Assembly: GCF_014633365.1 (NCBI RefSeq)
Contig: NC_068350.1
Coordinates: forward strand, 30,371,119 to 30,435,118
Direction: 5' to 3'
Origin: Diospyros lotus
Taxonomy: Eukaryota; Streptophyta; Magnoliopsida; Ericales; Ebenaceae
Length of the DNA: 64,000 bases
In this document: positions 33,174 through 43,349 of the stretch, one piece after another
How positions within the stretch are numbered: position 1 is the stretch's first letter
Layout of the letters: every line of letters starts with the position of its first letter
Notes under the pieces: generated by a model
Told to the model about the DNA's origin: nothing
The model's database searches: none
Seen by the model: the letters and a program-made list of their open reading frames with translations, nothing else
Program-made: the position numbers and the translations under genes

Positions 33174-34572
33174 TGATAAATGTCTTTTATACACTTATTT
33201 TGCTCTATAAACTTAGCATTTATACATTCAATGATCATGATTTCTACTTGATTTGGTTCTATATATGGTTATGTAGATGTGGAGCATGTGTTGAAGATAA
33301 TTAGAGCAAAAAGTGATGATAATGTTGCATTTTTGGAGCTAAAATGGCAGTAAAGGCAAGGTCAAAGGTCTATTTGGGGTCGAGAATGATGATGTTGCAA
33401 AGCACTAGAAGAATGACGTCATTGGCGAAGTGTTGGAAATCAAAGAGAAACGGCTCACGGTGCTGTCACGCAAAGCATTGTGTGGTAGGGTCGTGGTAAG
33501 AACTGTTTTCTGTGGCTTACAGCCTTATCGTGGAAAGCATTCTATGATAAAGTCGTGGTTGAAGAAGTATTCTGTGGCTCATGAGGCTTCGCGAAAAGGC
33601 CGTTTTGAGCCCGTTTCCTTTCAAATCAAGTGGAGATGGGCTCTCTCAAGGGGCACAACTTTCAAGACCTAAAAAGCATTATATAAAGAATGATTCTCGA
33701 GAGATTTAGGAGCTTTTAGAGAGGGAGAAGACAGCAAGTCGAGGAAGAAGAATGAGATTTTCTTGAAGATCTTCGGTTTTGGTTGTATTTTTCTGTTCTT
33801 TCTTCTCTCCAACATCACGAACTCCATTTTTATTATTCTTTAATTGGTTGAAACTATGTTAGGCTAAGTACTTTGTGGCTAGGGTGATTAACGAAACCTA
33901 GTTCAATGATAGTTTAATTAAAAGTATTTGGGTTTTATTATATTCTTGTCTTTCAGGTTGATCGTTTGTTATGCACTAATTCCGTTTTGATGCTTGACCG
34001 CCATTAAAATGTGTTTGTGATTTATATTACTTTCGAGAGATTCAATATAGATTAGAACTTGGTAATAAATGACATAAGGTTCAATAATAGCTAGAGATAT
34101 CGTTATGCCTTATGAAATCTTATTTTGATGATCATTGTGGATAAATGCATGTTTTTATATTTAAAGATTAATTAGAGATAATTAATCTCATATGTAAGCA
34201 TAGATTCGATTGACCATCGAGAGAGGCTTTTGATTAACTTAGGATCATCGATTTTCAGCTTAAAGCTAGAATTATAAAACTCAATCACTGAAAGATTAAA
34301 CTAATTAAAGAACTACGCTGGATTCATGAACCTTAGTGCATTAGATTTCTACATTCAAAAACCTAAAGAATTATTTTTTGTTTTCCATTTAGTGAGTTAG
34401 TTTTAATTAATATAAAACTTCCATTGAATATTCTTTTAATTATGTGTGGCTTATTAAAGTTAATAGTGGTTAAAGTAGGGATCAAAAGCTAACCCTCATG
34501 GGAACGATACTCTATTCATCATTATATTACTTGTTATAATTCCGTTCACTTGTGGGAAAGAATACGCGAACA
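33174..34572 (+). mobile_element. 3' LTR of the Athila-like element (1399 bp)
   Basis: Collinear with the 5' LTR. TATA box TATATAAA at 33680-33687. It holds only about two and a half of the 62-bp units (33452, 33514, 33576), with a deletion of about 108 bp relative to the 5' LTR. The end GAATACGCGAACA is followed by the target duplication TATAT. Confidence 0.9.
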
Positions 34573-34709
34573 TATATTATGTTAGTTGACTCTTAGATTG
34601 TGCTCTCAAGGTGTTACTTGACTATTATTGTAACTAGTCAACTTCCTGTCAAGATACAAAGAACTCTTTATTCTATACTCAGTCAATATGAATTATTACT
34701 TGATTAACA

Positions 34710-35700
34710 CAAATTAATTAAAAAGGACTTAGATATTGGTATTCCTAAGATCAATATGGAGAAAGAATATTTTTGTAATGCATGCATGAAAGGGAAATAT
34801 ACTAAATCTTCATTTCCTCTTCAACATGTGGTATTCACATTAAGACCTCTAGAACTATTACATATGGATCTATGTGGTCGAATGAGGACACCTAGTCTAA
34901 GAGGAAAATCTTATATATTTGTAATCGTGGACAATTATTTTAGATATACTTGGACTATCTTCTTAGCGCACAAAAATGATACATTTAAATAGTTCATTAA
35001 GCTTTACAAGAAAATTCAAAACCAAAAATGCTTCATTATATCAAGTATTAGGAGTGATCATAGGAGGGAATTTGAAAACTTAATATTCAAAGATTTTTGT
35101 AATGAAAATGGTATTTCACACAACTTTTTGACTCCTAAAACTCCACAACAAAATAGAGTTGTAGAGAGGAAAACAAGTCATTAGTTGAAATGACTAGGAC
35201 CATGATTCATGAAAACAATTTTCCAAAATATTTTTGGGTTAAAGTAGTGAACATTACTGCTTACATTCTAAATAGGGTTTCAATTAGACCCATTTTTTAA
35301 AAGACTCCTTATGAGCTATTAAAAGGAAGAGAACCTAATGCTTCTTATTTAAAAGCTTTTGAGAGAAAATTCTATGTCTTAAACAATGCAAAAGACTCCC
35401 TTGGCAAATTTGATGCAAAAAGCGATAAAACCATATTTCTTGGATATTCCTTGAATAACAAAGCTTATAAAGTCTACAATAAACAAACTTTAGTTATAGA
35501 GAAGTCACTTCATGTGAATTTTGATGAATCTAACTCCTTAGAAAGAAGAGAAGGTGATGATAATGATGAATGGGATTCATTGTCATTCAAGGAAAAGGAA
35601 GTTCCTATAGAACTTAAGACTCAAGAAGAAAGAAAAGATTCAAAAGGAATCAACTCAACATAGGGAGAAAACCTATGTAACCAAATTCTAGGTGATCTAT
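34710..35700 (+). pseudogene. Copia integrase, core and C-terminal part, broken
   Basis: Resumes the copia frame after the nested insert: LIKKDLDIGIPKINMEKEY, FCNACMKGKYTKSSF (end of the zinc finger), then LLHMDLCGRMRTPSLRGKSY and FVIVDNYFRYTW of the catalytic core. After a stop at 34990 come SIRSDHRREFENLIFKDFCN and TPKTPQQNRVVERK, placing D, D and E in the usual order. A further part (35440-35663) reads FLGYSLNNKAYKVYNKQTLV and the linker to RT. It would join the DNA copy to the host chromosome; several stops prevent this. Confidence 0.82.
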
Positions 35701-35739
35701 CTCATGGAGTGAGAACACGATCTCACATAAGAAATTAAT

Positions 35740-36590
35740 GTGAGTTTGTGGCTTTTCTATCCAAACTAGAAACAAAATCAATAAAACAAGCCTTAAGTGA
35801 TTCAAATTTGGTGATAGCTATGAAATATGAGTTGAACCAATTTGAACGCAATAAGGTTTGGACCTTAGTGCCTAGACCAAAAGATAAATAAACAATTAAC
35901 ACTAAATGGGTCTTTAGGAATAAAATGAATGAAAATGGAACAGTGATTAAAAATAAAGCAAAACTAGTAGCTAAAGGTTATAGCCAAGAAGAGGGCATAG
36001 ATTTGAATGAAACTTATACTCCCATGGCTAGACTAGAGGCTATAAGGCTATTTCTAGCTTTTGCTTGTAGTGAAAACTTTAAACTATATCAAATGGATGT
36101 AAAAAGTACATTTTTAAATGGATATCCAAATGAAGAAGTATATGTAGAACAACCCGCAAACTTTGAAGATCATATTATTGCTAACTATGTCTTTAAACTA
36201 ACAAAAGCTTTGTAATCTTTAAATCAAGCCCCAAGGATTTGGTATGAAATCTTAAACAAATTCTTAGTTGGCAAAGGTTTTAAGAAGGGAAATGTGGACA
36301 CCACCCTATTCACCATAAAGAATGGTAAAGACATACTCATAGTGCAAATCTACGTGGATGATATTATCTTTGGATTCACAAGTAATAGATTGTGCAAAGA
36401 ATTCTTTGAAACTATGCAAAATGAATTTGAAATGAGTATGGTAGGAGAATTAAATTTCTTCCTAGGGTTACAAATAAAACAACTTAAAGAAATGATTTCA
36501 TCAATCAATCAAAGTTCATTAAAAAAATTTGAAAAAGTACAAAATGGAAGACATAAATATGCAAAAAACTCCTATGAGCACAATAGGTAA
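35740..36590 (+). pseudogene. Copia reverse transcriptase (RVT_2), broken
   Basis: Reads WTLVPRPKDK, stop, then TKWVFRNKMNENGTVIKNKA, LVAKGYSQEEGIDLNETYTP, YQMDVKSTFLNGYPNEEVYV, a stop at 36213-36215, SLNQAPRIWYEIL, and the catalytic block VQIYVDDIIFGFTSNRLCKE, then GELNFFLGLQIKQLKE. This is the Ty1/copia type of RT. A-FLNG has the usual K-AFLNG changed to STFLNG. It is interrupted by at least three stops. Confidence 0.87.
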
Positions 36591-36960
36591 AATAGATAAA
36601 GATGAAGGAGGAAAAGTTGTAGATTAAAAGACTTATAGGGGAATGATAGGGTCTTTACTATACTTAATGGTCTCTGGACTCGACATTCTCTTCAACATAA
36701 GGCTATGTGCAAGATACCAAAGCAATCCCAAAGAATCACATTTGTATTTAGTAATAAAGATCTTCTCTTAATGGTATCCTAGAAATTCTTCCATAGTGCT
36801 TCATGTATATACAGATGCTGATTTTGCTGGTTGTAAAGTTAACAAAAAGAGTACTAGTGGTACTTTTCAATTTTGAGCCAGCATGTTAATATCTCGGTCT
36901 TCAAAGAAGCAATTGAGTGTAGCCATATCTACCACTAAGGCTAAGTAGAGACTGATTTGA
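36591..36960 (+). pseudogene. Copia RNase H remnant
   Basis: Includes YRGMIGSLLYLMVSG-type text (36630-36675), then YTDADFAGCKVNKKSTSGTF at 36805-36865 and SSKKQLSVAISTTKAK near 36900-36950, the standard end of copia polyproteins. In-frame stops interrupt it. Copia similarity ends near 36960; the 3' LTR is not recognised. Confidence 0.78.
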
Positions 36961-37099
36961 GCATAAACAATCAAAGTCTTGATCAAAAGCACAAGTTCTT
37001 CAAAGTCTCAATTGTTACCATAGTACAAGAAGTAAAATTTATTAAATGGGAAAGGTAGAGCATAGTAAGGAATAAGGGACTTGGTTGTATGCAGGGAGG
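36961..37099. other. Copia tail or unassigned
   Basis: Short stretch after RNase H with no recognisable LTR start. Confidence 0.25.
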
Positions 37100-38000
37100 T
37101 AAGTAACTAGCTACTTGTCTAAGGGAGAGTTCATTGTTGTTTGGGGGAACTCAAACATTAGTTCAAGGGAAAGATCAATTGGTCTGAGTCCCTTGAATAA
37201 GCAGTTGTTGGGCTTGAATAAACAACTCAAGGATTGAAGTAAAAGAGTGAGATAATTTTTCGGGGGAAGCTCTTTTATCTAGGAAAGTCAATCCATTATT
37301 CAGGAAAGCAACTGCTAGGCAAAAAACAATTATAAGGCATTCCCAGATTTATCTTATGCGGATCCTCCGATGCCTAAGTCAGATGTAGTCTCCATGCTGC
37401 TTTTCATAATAGGTGAAATGTATGAACAAGTAGCTTAAGTTTCCTAAAAAGAGTGTAGGGCATTCCTTCTAAAGGATAAGCAGCTTATATACGATGAAGT
37501 GTAGGTGGAAGATGAAAGGTCAAATTAGAAGTCCCTAAAAATGTAAGGTTAAGAAGTTATACCCCCTCAATGTCGGTGAAAATGACACTGGCACATATGC
37601 ACAGGAGGTGCATGTAGCTGTCTTAGGTTAAGTATGGAATATGCCTAGTAAGAAACCCCTTGGAGGAGTAGTCCTTTAGAAGAAGGCATGCCTTAGAGGC
37701 AGACCATCATTGCGCGAGGTAACGACAAGGCATAGTTATCCCAAAGAAAGGTCTCCCTTATTGTTCCCCTAGGAGAATGACTCAACTAGGTTTATGTAGT
37801 GTAGTCTTATTTAGTAAATGAGAGTTGTCTAAGAGAACTTCTTTTCTAGGGAGAGCACACTTCCTTTTGGAGAAATAACTTTCTCGGAGAACAACCAACA
37901 ATAATGGCTCCCTACTCTTATCTTTAACTGAAAGTCAAAGGGAAAAGTAATCCTTGATGACTCTTTCCCTCGCCATAGCCTTAAAGTGCTCCATTTCTGC
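37100..38000 (-). mobile_element. Tat-type LTR remnant, minus orientation
   Basis: The minus strand contains GACTTAGGCATCGGAGGATC (plus 37361-37380), the R/U5 signature of many Tat LTRs (consensus GACTTNAGCNTCGGAGG). Its upstream part (plus 37807-37960) matches, inverted, the upstream part of the LTR at 39160-41340. Limits are approximate. Confidence 0.55.
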
Positions 38001-39149
38001 AAACAAAAACAAAGCATTGTTAGAACTCAAACACGAGGAAAAACAAAGGTGTGAGTAGAAAAATGAAAACTAATGCCTAAGATAAAAAAGAATGTAATCA
38101 CCTTTAGGGTCTACCTCTTCCTTTTTCTTTTCTTCTTCCACTTCTTCTCAAGGATCAACCCTCTTTAGTGCCACTAATCCTAAAGGCCCACCTTCTTCTA
38201 TTATGAGCTAGTCATCATCCTTCAATCGATCATCAACGAGTAGATCGAAAAGGATAACTGGCCTTCCTCTTAACAACTGATAAGCATCGACTTGATGTGT
38301 CTCTGTCACTAATTTGACATTTGGAATCTTGATTGCATCTCTCTTCCTCACCTCTTCGGTGCACCAAAATTTAGGGGCTTGTTAGGTTAATGGCGACCCC
38401 ACAAATTCTTTCCACCCCTTCTCGAATCTTAGGCAGAAGAAATAGCCAAGTATATGTTGGGCTCTACAGCTCGTTCCTCACAAAGGACATAGAACCCAAC
38501 AAACTAAGCCCATCCATTGGGATGCCATTGGGCTAGTACTAACTTGAATTCTTGTAGAAACTACATCCCAATGGATGAAGGGAGGAATTGTAAGCCCATT
38601 CTAAGCTGCCTTCATGAATAACGATGCCTCCCTCTTTAACTTTCGATCCTCTTTGGCGCCACAAATATGGTATGTCAAAGGCAATTCTTAGCCTCTCTAC
38701 ATCACTCATACAGAGGACAGAGCGCTAACTCTCAGAGGTTGATGCTTCTTCATCCCTAAACCTATGAACAAGCTTGATTCTCAACATTGTTAAATTACCT
38801 TAACCAGGGATGAAATTTGAAGTTGTTCAAGATGACATGGATTCTCTAAGACAAACTTGTCTAGGATAATTCTTCAGGGTAATTTTCTTTCCTAACAACT
38901 AGTTGACAATCCTCTAGGATAAGTCTTCGGGGCAACTTTGAAACGGAGACTTCAAGAAGACTTGAATATGTAAGAGTTTGAGACTATGGAAGTAGAAAGT
39001 GGGAAACCATAGGGGGACACCTGCACCACTCCCAAACAAGCAATGTGCATGTCTCCTGGACCAATGACTCACACTTCTCTTAGATGACCATCTCAAGCAC
39101 TCTCCTGGACAATTGAGACACATGACCGAAACAAGTTTTGGCTTCTCTA
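38001..39149. other. Region between two opposed Tat-type LTRs
   Basis: No protein domain. AATGGCGACCCCACA near 38390 resembles a TGGCGAC-type primer site but adjoins no clear LTR end. Repeated CT-rich words (TCTAGGATAA, CTCTCCTGGAC) belong to the flanking LTR family. Confidence 0.3.
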
Positions 39150-41340
39150 GGATAACTCTGCCACTCTAAAGGTATTGTTCCCTTTAACTTTCAGTCAAAG
39201 ACAAGAGTGGGGAAGCCATTATTGTATCTTGTCCTTGGCCAGCGGCTGTCGAACCACTCCAGAATTAGATATCTATATATCTCTTCTCTTCTCTAGTTTG
39301 CAGCAAAATGCACCCTAGGTCGTCTCTCACAAGGAGCCTCACCTTCTTCTACCAACAAGGAGAACCAATATAAACAACAGTTTGTTTAGGGGGGGTTTGA
39401 CAGAAAACTAAGTAACAAAATAGAAAACACAAGGATAGATGAAAATCAGTAAATGAAATGCAACCAGCTGTGTATTTGTCCCCTATGTGAAATCTTCCTC
39501 GTCCAGCCCATAAATCTTGGCTTGTTAGATGTTTTAATCTCCGGATATCAAACTTAAGGCATCCCAAACAACCGTCCAAGGATTAGAATGATTGGAACAA
39601 CAAAATGAATACAGAAATCTCTTATAAACAAAATGCAACAATTCACTCTCTATTCAACCCATCCGGAGATATGCAAGAACAACCATTCAAACACATTATA
39701 TTCATTTCCGAGATGTTATACCAACTGGCTACAGCACTCTATTCTCTTAAGCATTTAACAGAAAATGAATCCATGCAAATTCACACAAACCTGCCATGAA
39801 CTCCATGCACTCGAAAGTCTGCTCAAACCAAACCAAATGGAAATGAGTAAGATTAAAACAAACAAACTAGTTTTTGCAGCTCATCCGGGACTCAAATTCC
39901 ACACGGGTTCAAGATACACAACCAGTTATAATAGCTCTAGCCTTCCATTACAGCAAGGAAGACAAAAATGAAGACAAAATGGAGAAAACAGAAAATTGCT
40001 AACAACAAGAAAAAAAAAACGGCCAGAATCTCCTCTCTTTTCTCCTCCCAATCTGCTGGAAACAAGTGCTAAGAGGCCTTAAATACATGGCTAAGAAAGG
40101 AAGAGCTAGGAAGGCTAGGGTTGGGCCTAGCCCAACAGAAAAGGGGTAAGTGAGCCCAAAACAGCAAAATCGAGCAGCCCAAATCTGCTCCTTGAAAGTG
40201 AGCCCAAGCTCCTTTAGATGAGTCCCACAATTGCCCAAGGCCGGCCTACCCTCATGAAGTCCGAAATGAGCCACTTCAAGTCTTTTCCAACTGCTCTCTA
40301 GCCCATCCAATATTCCCTAAAGCTAAGCAAGCTTGGATCCATAGAAGTAAGATAGAAAATAGTGTAAGGATGATTTGAAGTATAATAAAATAGAAACCAT
40401 GAAAGATCAGCAAAAATTACTTCAAATAGCGTAATAAGACTGAGGTGAAATGCCAAAATATAGCATAAATATGCATGCTATCAGTCCTCCGGTGGGAGTT
40501 CTCCTAAAGAAGGCTTTCCTCCAGGAGAAGATGTTCTCTTAGAGAATGAACATCTTCTTTTCCCAAGAAAGTTAATAAGGAAGTCCTTTTGAACAACTTT
40601 ACCTCACGTTGCCTCGAACAACGTAGCCCACTTGAAACAAGCTCTCATTCCTCTGATAGAGACCATTTCTTTGGGGGGTTTATCACCAAGACTCTTTTTG
40701 AGCTTAACCCTAGGACAACACCATGTGGGGCTAGGACAACACTGCATCCTTGTTTATGTGTGCCACGTGTCCTTGTCACGGACCAAAGTGTATAAATACC
40801 CCTCGACCTTTCATCTTCAAGATCTTTTTCTCAACTTATGGATTTCCAACACCCTCACAACTCCTATTCTCCTAGAGAAACCTCTTTCTCCCAGACAACT
40901 TGCAACCACATACTTGCATACATCTTTTCCTATATCATCACGCCATGACATCTTCTGACTTAAGTATTGAAGGGCCCGCGTAGGAGAAATCTCCACTTTC
41001 CTTTTAACTACTTTTTACCTTGTAGATTATTTCTCTTGAGAACACATCTACTCTCCTGAACAATAGAGACTCTTCTAGTCAACTATAGCCTCTTTTCGGC
41101 CACTTTTTAGCTCTCTCAAACAGTGGATCAAGCTTTCCCCAAACTACTACTCTTATCCTAGACTACTTCTCTTAGACAACCTTGTCCTCTTCCTAACCCT
41201 GCCAATTTCTTGAACTTTTTCGAACAAACAAATAGTAATTATTGTATCCCAAGTAGCAACAAAGGTCAAGGAGCTAGAGATAACTTAGAATTGATGTTGA
41301 GAATAAATACTTACCTACGATTAAAGATCCTCCACTCTTT
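39150..41340 (+). mobile_element. Tat-type LTR, plus orientation, split by a solo LTR
   Basis: Upstream part at 39160-39235 and from 40484 on. G-box CACGTG at 40764-40769, TATA box TATAAATA at 40791-40798, R/U5 signature GACTTAAGTATTGAAGGGCC at 40957. No primer site found at the right end. With the 39236-40483 insert skipped, 39220-40570 aligns with the inverted copy at 37807-37890, which confirms that the insert is secondary. Confidence 0.62.
39231..40488 (-). mobile_element. Solo LTR (1248 bp) with GTCCT target duplication
   Basis: The minus strand starts TGATAGCATGCATATTTATG at 40483 and ends CCGCTGGCCA at 39236. The 5-bp duplication GTCCT is at 39231-39235 and 40484-40488. A minus TATA-like box (TATTTAAG) is at plus 40078-40085. 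The TGATAGCATGC... start with GGCATTT resembles Athila/Tat LTR starts. There is no internal code on either side. Small open frames inside are incidental. Confidence 0.78.
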
Positions 41341-42960
41341 TTTTTTAGTCATGCAAAGATAATCCTTAACTTAGGATTATGTTTCCTTGTTAGACAACAT
41401 CTAGGAGTCACTATCCTAGAAGAACTCAGAGCGATTAAGGTTATCCTTGCACTATCTCCTTAAAATTTAGGAGATAAAGTTTATCCTAAATTTATCGGGA
41501 CTTGGACTATTTGTTGGATTGTAGAAAGTCCTATCCTTAGTAGCATTGGCTTGCTTGCAAACCTACAAAAGCTCATCTGTTCGAGCTATAGAAGACCCTT
41601 TGTAGAATATTGAAGCAAAGCAAGGTATATCCTATAGGTCAAGGCTGAGCTAAGCTTGGCCACTAAGTTGATTCTCATGGATCATTAGATAGATATTCGA
41701 AATAATTAGAGATATTAGAGATATTTTTAAAATATAGAAGTTGTAAAGGCGTTTGCTCATATAATAGAATATATATATCTATTAAAATAAAATATAAAAC
41801 TATTATGCAATATGTATGTATATACAAAAGAGATACAAATACCTAGTCCAATCTCATGGTCTCGTGAGTTAACTTCCTAAAGCTTGCAATTATGGCCAAG
41901 CTTGAAAAACAAATGCTTAAAAATGCTAACGTGCATTTATGCATTATTATGGTAGAAGAGGCAACTAGTTTTTTCCATTGTAATATGTAAGAAAGAACAA
42001 GTTTAGGAACCACTTGTTTATAGGTTATCTTTTTTTTTCTTTTTTTCCAAATTTTGAAATATTAAGAACCCACACGGAAGAAAATCTAATCAAGCAATTT
42101 GGTTTTATTTTAACTTTTATTCACCCTTAATTTAATTTTAGTTCAAGGATTTGAAAAAAAAGAAAGATTCCATGTAATCCCCTTAAAGTTTAACATTTGA
42201 GAAAATATAGTAAGTGATCTTAAGGTTTAATGTTGTGTTACAATTTCTCTCATATTGTTATTAATTTTAGTTAAATAATTTTAAATTATCAAAATATCCT
42301 TATATTTAGAAAGCTTCTCTCTCTCTCTCTCTTTCTCTCTCTTTGATGATTAGATGGTGGTCATCTAAGAAAAGTTGTTGTCCTTGCTATTTTCCAATGC
42401 CCTCCATCACCCAATCACTTTTCTACCCATTGAATAGTCGCTGCTGCTATCATCGTTGCCGAAAAGTTCTTATTTTTTTTGTTTCTCTTTTTCCTTGTGC
42501 AACTCAATTGTATTCGCTCTCGTCAAACCACCTTGCTCTCATCGAGTGTGAGGTAGTTGTTCTTTTTCTTTTTTTCTCTCTCTCCCTTTCTTAGTTTTCG
42601 ATAATCTAACCCTAGTGAACCCTCTTCATTTATATTAGAACAAACCCGAATGCAAGGTGGTTTCAATTCACAAATCTAGATAGAGTGTTTGAACTCAATG
42701 GTTGTCGACAAGCAATAGATGACAATCACTATTTTTTTTTTTTTTTTAAAGTTAGAGAAGAGAGAAAAAGAAGAAAGAATTTATAATAAAATGGTTATTC
42801 GTCCATTTATTTAATAACAACAAAAGTTATTACTATTTTTAAAGTATGAAAAGTACTTTTATAATTATGTTAAATATCAAGAATATTATTACAATTTAAC
42901 TTTACAAAAACTAAACGATACAATTCCATTCAATTTAAAATCTTTTAAATAACGAATCAC
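41341..42960. other. Intergenic sequence upstream of the TFIIS gene
   Basis: No recognised gene or element terminus. Includes the CT microsatellite at 42314-42344, T- and A-rich tracts (42005-42040, 42730-42748) and weakly open short frames. Its low repeat content compared with the flanks fits a gene-proximal region. Confidence 0.4.
42314..42344. repeat. CT microsatellite
   Basis: CTCTCT runs with two TTT interruptions over about 31 bp. Confidence 0.9.
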
Positions 42961-42983
42961 CCTACTTCTAAACTTTTAAATAG

Positions 42984-43029
42984 GCCCAAAGCCCATGGCC
43001 CAACTAAATGGTCTAATAACATATAAAAG
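42984..43029 (+). promoter_or_regulatory. TFIIS core promoter: three GCCCA motifs and a TATA box
   Basis: GGCCCAAAGCCCATGGCCCA (42983-43002) carries three GCCCA words, the complement of plant site II (TGGGCY) elements bound by TCP factors and common in housekeeping genes. TATAAAAG follows at 43022-43029. A start site near 43050 would leave about 300 bp of 5' leader before the ATG at 43350. Confidence 0.6.
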
Positions 43030-43109
43030 CCGCTACTCTAAGTCCAAGTCCAAGTCCCACTTTGATTAATCATCGCATATCATCTTCACCGTCCGTTGTG
43101 GTGGAGACC

Positions 43110-43181
43110 ATGTCTGCCTGGACGAACAGCTGCCGTTCGATCCCAAACATCAGGGACAAAACCGAGGCTCATCAGGGATAA
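43110..43181 (+). CDS. Upstream ORF in the TFIIS leader, 23 codons
   Basis: ATG TCT GCC TGG ... TAA encodes 23 residues starting MSAWTNSCRS and ending about 170 bp before the TFIIS start. A second, minimal one (ATG CAG TGA) lies at 43330-43338, only 11 bp before the main ATG. Whether they are in the transcript depends on the unmapped start site. If so, they would lower translation of the main frame. Confidence 0.35.
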   Translation: MSAWTNSCRSIPNIRDKTEAHQG

Positions 43182-43349
43182 TTCTCTTTTTCTGCCGATT
43201 TTCGACGAACTCATCTCTGGAGAGCGCCGCTACTCGATCTGGTGATCTTCTGCGCTTTTCGTTCATTTTTGTGCCCTAGTGTAGATCAGATCCGTCCTTT
43301 TTCTTGCATTTTGACTTGCGTTTTCTGCGATGCAGTGATCGGAAGGGAG

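Larger units (their letters stand above)
27174..34572 (+). mobile_element. Athila-like LTR retrotransposon, gag-protease only
   Basis: LTRs at 27174-28680 and 33174-34572 both start TGATAA(G/A)TGTCTTTTATAC and end GAATACGCGAACA. The flanking 5-bp duplication TATAT (27169-27173, 34573-34577) is perfect. The primer site is tRNA-Asp type. The internal part has gag and protease but no reverse transcriptase, RNase H or integrase, so it depends on an autonomous relative. About 7.4 kb in total. It is the innermost layer of a three-level nest inside the copia element. Confidence 0.92.
26994..34709. mobile_element. Short TG...CA insert in copia, itself split by the Athila-like element
   Basis: Between the copia words ISKL (26993) and LIKKD (34710) lie about 180 bp (26994-27173) and, after the Athila-like element and its duplicated target, about 132 bp (34578-34709). 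Rejoined, the insert would be roughly 310 bp, start TGCTGTATTT, end GATTAACA, and be flanked by CAAAC and CAAAT. TTAGTCAA/TTGACTAA words recur in it. A small solo LTR is the best guess. Confidence 0.5.
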
